Below are positions 48,301 to 60,539 of a DNA stretch of 64,000 nt, in pieces (within the stretch, counting starts at the first letter, position 1; every line of letters starts with the position of its first letter). Both the position numbers and the translations under genes were made by a program. The notes under the pieces were generated by a model. That model saw only the letters and a program-made list of their open reading frames with translations. It was not told the origin of the DNA and ran no database searches. The stretch lies in NCBI GenBank assembly GCA_903813345.2, contig CAIIXF020000001.1, positions 56,315,885 through 56,379,884 of the forward strand. The letters run 5' to 3'. Source of the stretch: Owenia fusiformis (Eukaryota; Annelida; Polychaeta; Sabellida; Oweniidae).

Positions 48301-51300
48301 TTTCAGGATTTCAGGAGTGAAAAAAATTGAGAACCAATTTGGGCTATGTTGTGATTTGTGCTATGTTGGCTAAAAAAAGTCATTTGGATTACCATCCTAA
48401 GATATGGTTTTCAGTGCCTTGTCTTGCTTTTCCAGGCAATCAGTTTCACAAATTCATTTGAATTGATCATTCCTGCCTTTTTACTTACAAAAAAACATGT
48501 GATTGTGAACTATCTATGTCAAAATCGTATTAATTGTTATGTTCCAGCCGTCACACCAGGAAAACAAAGGACAACTGAAGAGCAGCGAAAGCAGACCAAT
48601 GCACAGTATCTGAAGAAACGCAAGTTGATAGTTGGCGGGGCTTTTCAGGAGCAATCAAAACGGATGAAAAATGCCTTAGGAAAAGATAAGTCGAAAAAGG
48701 TACACTTCAAAGAACATTTTGAATTCTTGAGTAATTTATCAGTATCTCTCTCTTTCATACTTTATTTCAAGTTTTGTACATCCAGAGTCAATGGGTGTAT
48801 GCATTGAAAAATAAATACACATTCAGACAGCCAAGATATAAAATATATTATTTAAATATCCATTTTAAGTGCTATTTTCCAATATCATTCATTAGCAAGT
48901 TGTATTGAAAAAAACAACAACTTAGCTAAAATATTTAGTTTAGCGGGAATGAAGAATTGAATGTAGATCTAAAAAATGATGTTAAAATTAAATATGTTTT
49001 CAATATTTTTACTAGAAGGCTGTGGGCTCTCCAATGAGCAAGACAGATCTGAAGAAAAATCTTGACCTCAAGTCTCCAAAAATTTCAAGTGAGTTACTGT
49101 ACAACACATTTTAAACAGGTACTCTCAAAATAACTTCTCACTGAATTCTATGCATCCATTTTAACTGCAAGACCAACCATGACTCTTCAAACAGACTTGT
49201 TTGAAGTGAGAATATATCTTATGTGGAAAAAACATAATGCTAAAAATGTGCAAAATCCTTTTATCACCAACCCATTAGATAAAAGTGATAATGTGTAGAA
49301 TTCAGTGTATAAAATATGAGACAGTCCTTAAGATGTTGTCTATTGTTAAAATACACTATGGAATTTGGTAAATGAATTTTTTATTATGCTGTCTGGTGCA
49401 TGTTTTTGGATTGGTATTTTTCATTCAGTTTACCTATTATGTTTATGGTACATCGAGAGATAAAAGGTAAAAACATGATTGAAAAACTTCCTATATTCTA
49501 CAGATACTTGATTATGGAATGGTTAAATAATAGGGTCATTGAGGCAACAAAAAGTATTAATATTGATGAAGTTTTATGGAATAATATGAATATCCAATAC
49601 AAGAAAGCCAATATATTCTTTGACACATGGATTAGTAAAGGTATTGTGAGGGTGAGAGATGTTTTGTCTGATGGTAGAGTAAAAAGTATAGAAGAAATTA
49701 AACGAATCATTGGTAACAGCCCAGCTTTGATATTAGAATACAATGTTGTAAAGAATGCGCTTATAAACTTGGTATTCACAGGGCAAGAAATTAACCCACC
49801 TAGTGAATGCAATTTGAGGTATAACAAAATATTGGTGAAAGACATTAAAGCAAAACAATTCAGAAATATGATTATTTCAAATGATATTGTAATTTCAAAA
49901 GCAGAAGCTAAATGGAATTTAGAGTATCAAAATCTTATTTGGAAAACAATTTGGAGCGAAATCTCAAAAATTAAAGAACCTAGACTTAAGTCATTACAGT
50001 ATAAGATCATGCACAGAATATATCCTACAAATATTTTGTTATACAAAATGAAAATTGTAAATAATGAAAATTGCAAGTATTGCAAAGATAAACTGGACAC
50101 TTATGAACACTTCTTTGTTGAATGTAAATACATTGAGTCAATATGGAAACTGGCTCAGACCATTTGCCAAAAGAAGTTCAGTTATTCAGGTAGATTTTCT
50201 ACAAGAGACATTATGTTTGGAATAAAAGACAAGTGTAAAAACCATGTGCTGCTAATCGCAAAAAACTGTATAAGTAAAGTTAAATATGGCACATACCCGA
50301 ATATAGAAATACTATTCCAACAAGAATTAGAACTAAGAAACATACTGTAAATTGTTTGTAATTGTATCATGTATTAAAACATTGAAATAAAAAAAAAAAA
50401 AAAAATGTTTATGGTACATGTAAAGTCTAATGCACATTTTGCTTGTAGTTGCACCTTTGCATTGCTTGCAATGTAATCCTTGACTTTATAATTGCTGTTC
50501 ACAAAGTAAAGATAATGAACAAAAGAAAAATATTTTCCCCCTTTTCTAAAGGCTGTAATTGTACAAGTAATTTGTTTGGTTGGTGAAATTGAAAGAGTCC
50601 AAGCTTTTTCAGCACACAAAATGGGTCTATGGGATTGACTAGGTGTCCTCTATTAATCCATCTGTCCACCAATATTGGTGGTACAATTTAAAACTCTTAT
50701 CAAATCTACATTATTTTTTGAAAGGTTTAACCAGGTGGTTATTGCTAATCAAACATTTAATTTGTACAGGCTGAAACTGTTCTGTGCTGTAAATTGCTTG
50801 CTGTATGTTTTCTATATTGTTTGTCACTGTATAGTCCCCAACATTGACCAGTTGATGCTGCATACTCCACCTTGGACACCTGCCCAGCTGGCCTCCTTAA
50901 ACATCCCTTCACCCAACTTAGATGTCAGGTTAACTAAAGGTTGGTTCCTAATTAAGATACATTCTGATACTCATCATTTGTTTATGTCATATGCAAGATT
51001 CTCTGATTTAATGACCTTATGAATGTGAATTTCAAAATTTTGATCTCAGGCTTTTCAAAGATTTCCTCAGTTTATACTCAGAGAACAGCCGACCTGGTGA
51101 AAATCATTGATTCACCCCTTTGTGTTTGAATCATGTGTTTTTTCTCTCAAGCTCTGATGATTTTTTGCTTTGTAGTTGACTAACTTGTTAAAGTTTTGAA
51201 CTATAAATTGAAACCACCTTGTGAAATAGGCAAAAAATGAGAAGTTGGTTTGATATACATGGTGGCTGAAATATGTCTCCTCTAGTGATTACTTCATACT

Positions 51301-54300
51301 CCAAAGATTGTACATTTCAGATATCTCTACTTATACCTTCTGAAGGATATCTTATACCTCTTATAATGCATGAAATTCCCAGATGTGCATCTGCATAGCT
51401 TTGTAGTGCATGTAGTAATGCTTCACTTGCTAACTCTTCTTATATCTGTTGAATGTGATCTTAATGGTGTATACTGTATAATATAAAAAAGACATGGTAT
51501 GTTGTATTTATATAGCTCATTCACAAGTACAAGTGATGGTATGGATTGGTATGATGGAACTATTGAAGCCCCCCCCCCTGAAAATGGGAATAATTTAATG
51601 ATCCCCTTTACCTCTTGACCAACCAGAATGACACGATTTTTGATAAAAAAACCTTGTCATAAAGGAATTGACGTCGAGTCATAGAAAGACAATTTTGCCT
51701 ATAATTACTCTAACTTTGATAATTTTAATCCAAGTATCAATACCTTTTACCTTATTATTGAGCATCACATGTTGTATTTGTTTCAGTTACATGTCATAAA
51801 TTGGTAAAAAGTTTTTTACCCTTATGCCTTACTATGAAATTGGCTCAAGTCAGAGGGTGGTACATTGTCCTAGCCAATGAGCTCAGGGTAATTCTTATGA
51901 GCTTGATTTTGTAGAGATGTTACGTAGGAGATCTCCACCTGCCACGCCCCCTTCTGCCACACCCACTCATAGCAAGCTGCTAGAGATTCTTAAGAAAGGT
52001 CCCAAAGTAGAGAAAGGTTAACACAGCTTCTTAAAACTGCATCTACTGTATATTTCAGTTAATAATTACAAATCTACTATTAATATAGCTTCTTGTTAGA
52101 TTTATGGGATATTTAATTATTAACATACTTTTAGTTATAGCTCCATTTCATTCTGTCTTGCTATTCTATCTTTTTAATTTCTAGAAACCTTTTATGATTG
52201 ATGAAACATAATGCAAATTGTACTATATTCTGTTCATCTTATTCCTCTGTCTCTTCTTAAAACATTCTAAATGAAGTGATATTTTGTTTAGTTCAGCGCA
52301 TTGAAAAACGGTTGCCAGGCAAGAAAGTCAAGAGAGACAGGGATGGGAGACTTGTGGGGGGTGAGAACAGAGGAAGGAAGAGCAAGAAGAGGTCAGTGTC
52401 CCCAACATGCTCTGAGAGCAGCGCTACGTCACACAGTACAATCGATTATGTTGTTCCAAAGAAGAGGGCTGGAGACAGCAGGAAGCCTTCTTCAGAGAGA
52501 AGTGAGTTTAGAGAAAATTATATTTAGCACAACTTCAGCCTCAATATAGAGCATGGCTCAACTGTGTTAGTATAGCTAAGGTAATAAGAAGTAGATTCTT
52601 TGTTTTGCGTCCTGGCAAAATCCATATCATGCAAGGGTACAAGGAAAACAAACACAAACTCAAGAAAAAACGCAAACTTGATTGCTGAGAAATGGACATT
52701 TTATGGGCATAAAAATGGGATGACATCAAGTTGCAGTGATTACAAACACTATATATTACATCTATATATCTATACGTTTAGAAATACAATATATTTAAAC
52801 ATAGCTATTATTCAAGGGTAAAAAATAAGAAAATACACAATGCATGCCAAAGTATCAATAACACTGTCAATTTTGACACACATCAAATTATCCACCATTT
52901 CATCTGATTTTGATTGAATGAAATGCGAATGGTACTTTCAGACCCTTGTGATTGTTATTTGGATGTGTTTGTTTTTTCTGATTTACTCAAAATCGTGCAA
53001 GCAATGGGATGCAAAACAAAGAATCTACTTCTTATGGCCTAACTGAACAACTGAGGTTTGATAAGTATATGATATTATTAAGGATATAAATATCCTTAAT
53101 ATGAATATAGTTTGTTTGAGAGATGATAAATTGTTCATTGGGATGTTATCCCACGTGGAGTTCCTCATTACTGATTTTTTATAAAGTATATTTTATTATA
53201 TGTCCATCCTCTTTAGGCAAGCCATATTCGTGGGAGTATGTACCTGCTACAACCCCAGCTCCCCATGAGTTTCACATAGAGGAGGACCATAACCCCTACA
53301 AGTGCACCCACCCTGGTTGCAGTAAGGCATTCCGTAAAGAGAAGTTGCTTGCGTATCATGTGAAGTACTACCATGATGCAAGTGGCACGAATAAACCAAG
53401 AAAGAGACAGCATACAAGCAGCATGTGTGAGTCTGTATATTTGTCGTAATGTAATATAATGTCTATGTTTTATAGGAATCTTGTGTATCTTTAAATGATC
53501 ACAATTCATGATTTGGGTTGAAAGTCAAATAAGATTTCATCATTCAAAAACCTAACTGCCAAACAAACAATTTTACAAACAAAAATAAGTTTGGCAGTTT
53601 GCATTTCAAGAGATTTGTAAATTAGTGTATGCTTGCCTCACCCAGTCAACTATTACCATTTTTGTTTGTATTTTGTCTAATGCATCCCACTAATAAGTTT
53701 GTTTGGCGGAGTTTATTTATCACACATTTCTATTATATCAGGCTCGACTGATTCGGAGGCTTCTATGACAAGTTCATCCAAGGTTCCTAAGATATCTCCT
53801 GGCAGGTCAAGACACCATTCCAGAGGGAAGAAAGGCTCAGTGTCTCAGATGTCTGAAGCTGGAGAAAATCTAGGCGACATTGGTATGGAAGGGGTCATCA
53901 TAAAGGAGGAATCAGTTGAGGGTAAGCCTGCTTAAAAAGGAGATTTTCTAATACTTCATCAATTGATGATTTGCGATCACCGGATGGATTATATCGTCAC
54001 AGTTAGGCCACCCAGCTCTAGATGTTTGATTTTGAGAGATTATCTTCCATATCTCGTGCTTTATTGATTTATTTTTCACAAAAGTGTTCGATTTGACTAG
54101 ATCAACATTCATTCTAAGCACATGTCAAGTCTAAGATCCTGCTGACATGATTTAGATAGCAGTTAAGCACCCCCCGATTTTGATAAAAGTGTGGGGCTCT
54201 TATAGGCATCGATGTTTAGTATGAATTTCACCGCAACTTCACACATATAAAGATAAACTCATGATCTAGTCAAATCGGCATACCTGGTAAATATCCGACC

Positions 54301-57300
54301 CATTGCTTTCATAAAAGAAACAATAATATTTTCAGCTCAAAACTGCCATGTGTCCTCCATCATGTCTAATATCATTTTTATATGACGTCATACCAATAAG
54401 ACGAAATACATGACTACAGTATCCACAAACAAAACACTTAAAATTCTGATCGCAAAAGGTCAATTGAAAACAGTTTTAATGAATCGTGAATGTTGATATG
54501 AATCAAAATGTATACCTTTCAAAAGGTACATACAGGAACTCGAAGCATATTCACATATTGAAATATGATTCAGTAAAACTATTGAAAAATTTTTTATAGG
54601 TCAAGTCCTCCTGCTATCAGTTCCTTCTTCCAATTTGCTTTTCACCTGTTGAGTTCTTGTTTTGTTTTATTGTTGCATCAGATGCTCTTCCAAGTACATC
54701 AAGTATGACAACAGACAGTGACCTTAGAGAAAGGATGCAAGTGGTGGCTGAAGAGGAGGAGGAAGAGAGTTTGTTGGAACGGCCTCCAAGGGAGGAAGTC
54801 ATTAACTGTATTTGCCAAGATGAAGATGAGAATGGCCTCATGGTGCAGGTGAGTTTTATAAATCAAAAGTTTTTATTTGTCTTGTAACATTGAGGTTGCT
54901 ATTGATTTATATTATTGTGACTGTGTGTTTACCACTCATCACACATCATTTTTCTAATGTTATATTAAGATGATCAAGCAGTCAGTCCATGATATTCCTG
55001 GAGGTAGTCAATCTCATGTGCCTCTATTAGACGCTTTAGATAACATTGAATTAATTGCCTCATGTTAAATGAGATACGTTTTTTTATACGTTTTATTATT
55101 TGAAGAAAATACTTTTAAATAGTTGCAACTAATTTTATCTGACAAAATGTGATGACAAAACATGTTGATGATGGAATGATTATTTAGCCAATAGTTAAAA
55201 AGTAAATGCAAAGTTTATAATGTAAATAACATATATATTTTCAGTGTGAGGTTTGCTTTTGTTGGCAGCATGCTCTCTGTTTTGACCTCTCTGAGACATC
55301 TATGCCCAAGAAATACATATGTTATGTATGCCTTGATCCACCAGGTAATAAACACATTTGTTATATAAAGAATTTAGATAAGAATTTAGAATAAAATATT
55401 AAAGGAAACATTATTGTGTAATTAAGAAAAAGGATGAATATTCATTTCGTTGAAGGAGATTCATTTTCATCATTTCTGCTGACTGATGATGGCGAACTCC
55501 CATGCAGTGTCTCAGTATAGACACTGCGGGGGGCAGATGAAGAAAATCCCAAAAGGACGATTCTCGGTTTGGAGAACGAAGTTCATCAATCTAAATGAGC
55601 ATTATCCCTGCTTCGGACAAAGGACGATTCTCGGTTTGGAGAACGAAGTTCGTCAATCTAAATGAGCATTATCCCTGCTTCGGACAAATTTGATTTTTTT
55701 ACATAATAAAAATTTGAATGTCTTCTTTTGAATAGTCATAATTTAATTTGGGTAATATTTCTAGATTTTTTGCAAAAAAATATTAGCGCAGTACACTGAT
55801 GAACTTCTTTCCCCAAATCGAGACTTGTATTTATATTGAATAGGTCTATTTGAGCATTATCCCTGCTTCAGACCAATTTGTTATCTTTACATCTTGTAGA
55901 TTTAAATGTCCTCTTTTGAATATTCATAGTTTAATTTGGGTAATATTTCTATATTTTTCATGAAAACAAATATTAGCCCAGGAGACTGTTCTCCAAACCG
56001 AGAATCGTCCTTTGATTTTTTTTTACATAATATAGATTTGAATGTCTTCTTTTGAATAGTCATAATTTAATTTGGGTAATATTTCTAGATTTTTCGCAAA
56101 CAAATATTAGCGCAGTACACTGATGAACTTCTTTCTCCAAATCGAGACTTGTATTTTATTGAATCTGTCTAATTGAGCGTTATCCCTGCTTCAGACCAAT
56201 TTGTTATTTTTACATATTATAGATTTAAATGTCCTCTTTTGAATATTCATAGTTTAATTTGGGTAATATTTCCATATTTTTCATGAAAAAAATTATTATC
56301 CCAGGAGACTGTTCTCCAAACCGAGAATCGTCCTTTGGTGAAAATAGTTCCCCTTTTCATCGTATATGTGGTCAATTTTCACACAACTTATATAATATGT
56401 ATTAATGAATGTTCCCCAATCATTATTTTGTCAAAATATCTCAAAATTATTTAAATATAAGAAGAAATCACCGTGGAAGGAATTCTGAGTAAAAGTTGTG
56501 TTGATGATAGTTTACCGCACGTGTTGTTTATTAGTTAATACGCGCAATTCAACCAATGAAATTGTCTAAATTTTACAATCACGCAACCTGAGCATGGGAC
56601 TAGAACCAATCACGTCAGTTGTTTATTACGACGTTACCATGCTTACGGTGAGATACCTGCCCACCGCAGTGATATCACTGCACGTTTGTGATGATGGGTA
56701 ACAATTATTAAAAAAGATTAAGTAAAGGTATGTGAATGATTGGGCATAATGGTTCAATGTTATCCACATGTATATATACCATTTCCAATGCAGGTATCCG
56801 TGATAGCGCAAGGTCGATCCATGACCAAGACTGGTTCAAGTATGGCGTATTGGCAAGGTTTAACTTCCTCCCTCCACAAGATGAGGAGAGTCCTGCCATG
56901 ATGAAGGCAGCACATGATCTCATGGCAGACATGATCAACATCAAATCTGTACTGACTGGTCTTAGTAGGAAACTTCTCATACTCAAGTATGTTAATACGG
57001 CTGTACATGTATATCATTTGACTGTGCTCAATTGATGTGTAAAATATTTTTGATTAGTTTTTATGGTTCATTTAATGTTGTTAAATATGATGTACATGTA
57101 GTTTTCATTATGGAGAGTAGGGTCATGTCCTGAATATTTTACATACAGTTGGTTGTCTTCTTTTGTGATTCTATTCTATAGCATTAGTACAGCTAGATGG
57201 GTAGATTAATTCAGGGACAGCAATTCATGAGAACATGTACATGTATATCTGTAATTCTAAAGCTAATGTGTTAAATTGTTTTAAATGAATTATTTGTGTT

Positions 57301-58881
57301 TCAGAAACAAGGAGCACCCAGACATGAAGCTGTGGGTGAAAGATTGGGACAGAGAGATGGAGCGGGAGAAAGCTTTAGCTGCTGCCATGGAGATAGACAA
57401 CATCCCCATGGCAACAGATGACTTTAGTAATGTCCGCTTTACCCTAGGCGATGAACATTCCCAGCATTCCTTGTTCAGTGATGTCATAGAGACAACAGAT
57501 AATGATACTCCAACAGACAGACTTGATATTGGTGCCATCATGCAACAAGAGGATTCCAAAATGGAGCCTTCAAAGGCTTCTGTTGACAATAAAAGCACCA
57601 TTAAAGAAAACTACAGCAAAGACTCTATAACAGGAGAATTTAACATTGACTCGGCTGATAAGGAAAATATTCAGTTGATTGATAAAGACTCTGAAGCAAA
57701 TATTAATGTTCTTGATGATACAGATGATGCCATTGATGTAGTTGGCACAGATAACAATATTGGTGATTCAGAAGCTACCAATCATGTGACTATTAACTCA
57801 GATAAAGAAAGAACACTTAATGGTGGTGAAGTAGCACAAAATGGTGTGGGGGCTGACCATGAACCTAAGGGAGATAATACCACCCCCAGTGTCTCAAGTG
57901 CTGCGCCCCCTAGTACACTTAGCCTGGGACCTCCCAGTGGCCAAGACTACAAGCTGTCACCGCTGCCTAGCAGTGTACGGATTGGGAGCAGTGTTTGGAC
58001 ACCTGTTGCTGCTGTCAAGGTAAGAATAGTGCTACGGCAGGTTGTAAAAGCCTAGTAAGTGGGAACCCTGTCATCAAGAAGTGAAGGCATTATTTTAGCC
58101 AAAGTTTTTGTTCAGTGTTGGCACTGCACTTAATGTAACCTGCCTCATGTAGATTAACATGTTCCAGTGCACTAGTGGTGTACCAAGTGTCTCAATCATT
58201 GACTCGATTATTTATCACCAAATCCACTGCAAATGAGTACTCCAGTTGAAGAACTCAAATCAATTTGATCACATATGATGATGGTGAATGTATCCTCATT
58301 TTTCAGAATCTCACCAACTTTGATGCTCAGCAAGAAGATGATTCTATTTCTACAGTTGCCGATTCTGAGAGTAACTTTGCCAACTGTGAGAAGCACCTGA
58401 CTGAACATATACAGCGGGTACAAGAGGAGCTTGATACACGGCTGGATCTTATAGAAGATCAACTAGATGGTATGTGGTGTGTTTGTGTATGTGACATGTT
58501 TTTATGTGTGTCATTCTGACACCAAATCTCTGTTTCACATGCATGATCTCATGGCTAAGAAGAATTGAGGTGTTATGATTTATGATGGATAGATGTGATG
58601 TTTTTTATGTTGACTCTTTTTGTGCAAGACTGATTTTCTCTATGTCTACCCATATTATGCTGTCTTCATTATAATAACCTGCCATAACTTAAACCTATAA
58701 AATGGTAACTGGACGTAAAAATTAATTTTTATATTTGTTTTTTTCAGTGCTAGAGACAGTGAGTGGAGTAAATGTTCCTTTGAACCAAGACATTCTATCT
58801 GATGTGCCACAACTCAAGAGATCTCTTAGAACTCTGTTGTCTGACTTGGGCAAAGTGAAACACATGGCAACATACCATTAG
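39327..58881 (+). CDS. PHF20L1: PHF20/PHF20L1-like chromatin reader (MBD-R2 type)
   Basis: There are eighteen exons: 39327-40003, 40122-40296, 45145-45232, 45495-45638, 47096-47416, 48548-48699, 49016-49088, 50835-50928, 51928-52016, 52292-52501, 53217-53426, 53742-53921, 54682-54848, 55245-55344, 56794-56986, 57305-58019, 58307-58469 and 58748-58881. Every phase agrees, giving 1294 aa. The domains are Tudor 1 (about 211-265, KKWFPAKI and FDGWNQRYDEW), Tudor 2 (about 285-345, YAKWTDCRLYPAKV and VKFYDG), a Lys/Ser repeat region (362-468), a C2H2 finger (C704, C709, H722, H727) and a C4HC3 PHD finger (C847 to C889). The order matches PHF20, PHF20L1 and Drosophila MBD-R2, which are methyl-lysine readers of the MOF/KAT8 NSL acetyltransferase complex. 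It is longer than the human proteins (about 1010 aa). Invertebrates usually have one gene for the vertebrate pair, so the symbol is nominal. The junctions around 50835 and 51928 are the weakest. Confidence 0.9.
40742..41572. mobile_element. 831-bp CACAGG-ended palindromic element nested in the left arm
   Basis: The tips CACAGGCTGGTAT and their complement enclose arms of about 390 bp around a 23-bp loop (about 41147-41169). TTGTCCGCTGTGACGGAGCA occurs at both the outer and inner end of each arm, four times in all. ACTAT flanks both sides (40737-40741 and 41573-41577). The partner arm near 44834-44847 keeps the uninterrupted sequence with a single ACTAT on its minus strand, so insertion with a 5-bp duplication is directly visible. 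There is no coding frame. The superfamily is open: 5-bp duplications fit Transib or some hAT groups. Confidence 0.92.
42375..43125 (-). pseudogene. Relic of an uncharacterised mobile-element protein (left arm)
   Basis: Reading leftwards, fragments in shifting frames show EADT..LH..H (about 43110), IRSVDS (about 43050), then H(A)xTxTDTTSG..KVTVFKQW (about 42900) and RFIILVYQPTNS (about 42750). A Cys-rich tail, CDCKGNCKCHG, follows (about 42450). I recall this motif order (EADT-LH, IRTVDTDVV, HALTGCD, Cys-rich end) from unannotated proteins of many marine invertebrates. Its function is unknown to me. Stops and frameshifts make it dead. Confidence 0.65.
43540..44098 (+). pseudogene. Relic of the same protein (right arm)
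   Basis: The motifs match the left-arm relic, in the opposite orientation: an IRSVDSDVV-like stretch near 43640, FHALTGTDTISGFYHHSK near 43750, and a Cys-rich end, IKCGCTKCDCKGNCKCHG, finishing at a stop near 44096. The middle part kept in the left arm (the RFIILVY region) is missing here, so the two relics differ by deletion. Confidence 0.65.
46207..47013. mobile_element. hAT-like element, long form (TAGTCTTGCCC family)
   Basis: The left end (TAGTCTTGGC..GCCTTGCCCAAGTCGGTA, with a 14-base internal duplication) and the right end (CCAACTTGGGCAAGACTA) are inverted repeats. The adjoining TTTTACTTATCT text is mirrored as AGATAAGTAAAA. These ends match the 93-bp MITE at 28486. The interior (about 700 bp) has no intact transposase. 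No clear 8-bp duplication is visible here. It lies in intron 4 of the PHF20-like gene. Confidence 0.7.
47538..48169. repeat. Segment bounded by a perfect 60-bp inverted repeat
   Basis: 47538-47597 is the exact reverse complement of 48110-48169 (tip AAAATAACAAATTG). Inside, a unit of about 160 bp (GACATCATAGA..AAAC, ACAGGTA, CATAGAAACC) is present twice. It is probably a MITE with terminal repeats; no target duplication is clear. It lies in intron 5 of the PHF20-like gene, and its left end abuts the end of exon 5 by about 120 bases. Confidence 0.7.
49454..50350 (+). CDS. LINE ORF2 C-terminal fragment
   Basis: The frame is open from the insertion border and has no start of its own. The polypeptide is the region after the reverse transcriptase: a KIMHRIYPTNILLYKM stretch followed by C-x2-C ... 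H-x4-C (CKYC, EHFFVEC), the C-terminal zinc-knuckle-like motif of L1/Tx1-group ORF2 proteins. The endonuclease and polymerase domains are absent through 5' truncation, so it cannot be active. The intact frame suggests little time since insertion. Confidence 0.85.
   Translation, partial: REIKGKNMIEKLPIFYRYLIMEWLNNRVIEATKSINIDEVLWNNMNIQYKKANIFFDTWISKGIVRVRDVLSDGRVKSIEEIKRIIGNSPALILEYNVVKNALINLVFTGQEINPPSECNLRYNKILVKDIKAKQFRNMIISNDIVISKAEAKWNLEYQNLIWKTIWSEISKIKEPRLKSLQYKIMHRIYPTNILLYKMKIVNNENCKYCKDKLDTYEHFFVECKYIESIWKLAQTICQKKFSYSGRFSTRDIMFGIKDKCKNHVLLIAKNCISKVKYGTYPNIEILFQQELELRNIL
49454..50404 (+). mobile_element. Young 5'-truncated LINE (L1/Tx1-like) insertion
   Basis: The insertion is flanked by a perfect 15-bp duplication ATGTTTATGGTACAT (49439-49453 and 50405-50419) and ends in a run of about 17 A after AAATAAAA. 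It carries an uninterrupted 300-codon open frame to a TAA at 50348-50350. Together these show recent target-primed insertion, sense to the host gene, in intron 7 of the PHF20-like gene. Confidence 0.95.
52580..53039. mobile_element. MITE in intron 10 of the PHF20-like gene
   Basis: The inverted ends GTAATAAGAAGTAGATTCTT.. and the complement of GGATGCAAAACAAAGAATCT.. (about 30 paired bases, one or two mismatches) bracket 460 bp without coding frames. Confidence 0.7.
54089..54277. repeat. Small inverted repeat in intron 12
   Basis: CGATTTGACTAGATCA (54089-54104) is mirrored exactly at 54262-54277. It is possibly the ends of a short MITE; there is no other support. Confidence 0.4.
55553..56337. 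mobile_element. Tandemly amplified MITE in intron 14
   Basis: AAAGGACGATTCTCGGTTTG at the left is mirrored at the right end (56312-56337) and again internally (55989-56013). The left end is tandemly duplicated (about 68 bp, 55553-55688). The body is then a direct repeat of about 324 bp (starting near 55698 and 56022). Each of these holds two diverged half-units marked by TAATTTGGGTAATATTTC. Confidence 0.8.
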
Positions 58882-59049
58882 GCAAAGTGAAACACATGGC
58901 AACATACCATTAGGCAAAGTGAAACACATGGCAACATACCATTAGGCAAAGTGAAACACTTGGCAACAAACCATTAGGCAAAGTGAAACACTTGGCAACA
59001 TACCATTAGGCAAAGTGAAACACTTGGCAACATACCATTAGGCAAAGTA
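58849..59049 (+). repeat. 32-bp minisatellite beginning at the PHF20-like stop codon
   Basis: Six full copies of GGCAAAGTGAAACACATGGC + AACATACCATTA plus a 9-base partial copy. Copy 1 (58849-58880) is the last ten codons plus two bases of the stop codon TAG (58879-58881); copies 2-6 are 3' UTR. Copies 1-3 read CACATGG and copies 4-6 CACTTGG, so amplification took place in at least two steps. Confidence 0.93.
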
Positions 59050-59830
59050 ATATATTAGGAGACCAGAGTTCCAAGTGGACCATATTTTCTTATACATTCA
59101 GAATTTGTTAGATGCTGAATTGTTTGTGTACAAAGTACATTATGTTTCATATTTACATTTGTTGTTTATTAGTAATCATGTTCTCAAAATCTTTCAATTT
59201 AAAGAAATCATTTTAGTAGAAGCACTTGAACTGCACAACTAAATGTACATACCATTGTATAGTGTACTATCTATATGTAGATTATGTTGAACACTAGATG
59301 TACTTTCATAATATATTTCTAGTTTCTAGGACATCATTAGTGTCTTGATATCTTCAATATACTGTGAATTTTCACTGCAAATTGTATTTCAATATTGCCA
59401 TAGTCTGTATTTTGCAGATTATACATTTTTTGTTGTATAACAATTTATTGTATGGATATTGCTGTAATTATGTATAGCGGGGATAGCTACAAAAAACTTT
59501 TTTGGGGTATTTGCTGTTATAATCGTATCTGAATGTTATCTGGCTGATATGATGATCATAATTTGAAGGATACTAAATTTTCATGTTTTGAATTTACTGC
59601 CTAAAGGGTTTTAATAAGAGCCTTACCTGATTGACAATTTTTCTATAAATGTGTTTCAGAATGGTGTACCAGTATATGTAATTTCTATAAGTTATTTTAG
59701 TTGAACTCAATTATCAGAATTTCTTCCATCAGATCTGGAGTACAGTAACTTTTAATGAAAAATTAGAACCCATGAGACCTCATCTAAACCATCGTGGCAC
59801 TTGTATCCCTGTATATTCTTATTTCTTTAC

Positions 59831-59836
59831 AATAAA
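59831..59836 (+). promoter_or_regulatory. Poly(A) signal AATAAA of the PHF20-like gene
   Basis: AATAAA lies about 950 bases after the stop codon, in AT-rich 3' UTR-like sequence with no earlier strong candidate. This is the likely 3' end. Confidence 0.5.
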
Positions 59837-60539
59837 GAATATTTTACATACTGAATCTATTTAAATGTTAAGTTTATGGTCTTGCAAGAACCAAACATTG
59901 GGTAAAGGAACTCTGACGTTAGGGATGGTCTTCAAAAGTCAACAATTGTGGAATAGACTTGATGCGAGTAGAAATAATATGATTTCCGTCATTAAATATT
60001 CAAAATCTAGTCAAAGTGATATCATATTTGAAGTATACATGTAAAATTACAATCATGAGAAATGTGGTTTAAAAAAGTATTTATCAACTTTTTTTTAACA
60101 AAATTTAATTTTCTTAAAAATGTGACTTCTAGTATTGGAGAGATAATTTTATTGTTTCCCTAACATATTTTCATTTGTATAATTATCAGACACATAAGAG
60201 AAAATTGATCCAATTCAAGTTAAAGGCAATTTATATACCTGATGTTAATTGACCTGAATGAGCCACCTGGTGATGAAACTGGTAACTACCTACTCGCATC
60301 TGAGTTATTACAAGAGGGAATAAATAATGATTTCACAGGTAGACTTTTTTATGAAAAATTAATTTTTAAGGCAAATCAGTATTTTTTAAATGTATGGGGA
60401 AGGACCCGGAAGGTGGATGGGTTTTAATTCTCGCAAATGTCAACATTTGGATACCATTCCAAATTTGAATCCTAAATTAGTAATAATCAGGGTTCAATGA
60501 GATATTTAACTTCTCACTAACTGAAAATTTTGTGTATAA

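Noticed and set aside
58849-59049. Regular short repeats that could be mistaken for a CRISPR array (also 3447-3640 and 62689-63310)
   Set aside because: They are head-to-tail tandem repeats without unique spacers, in a eukaryotic gene context.
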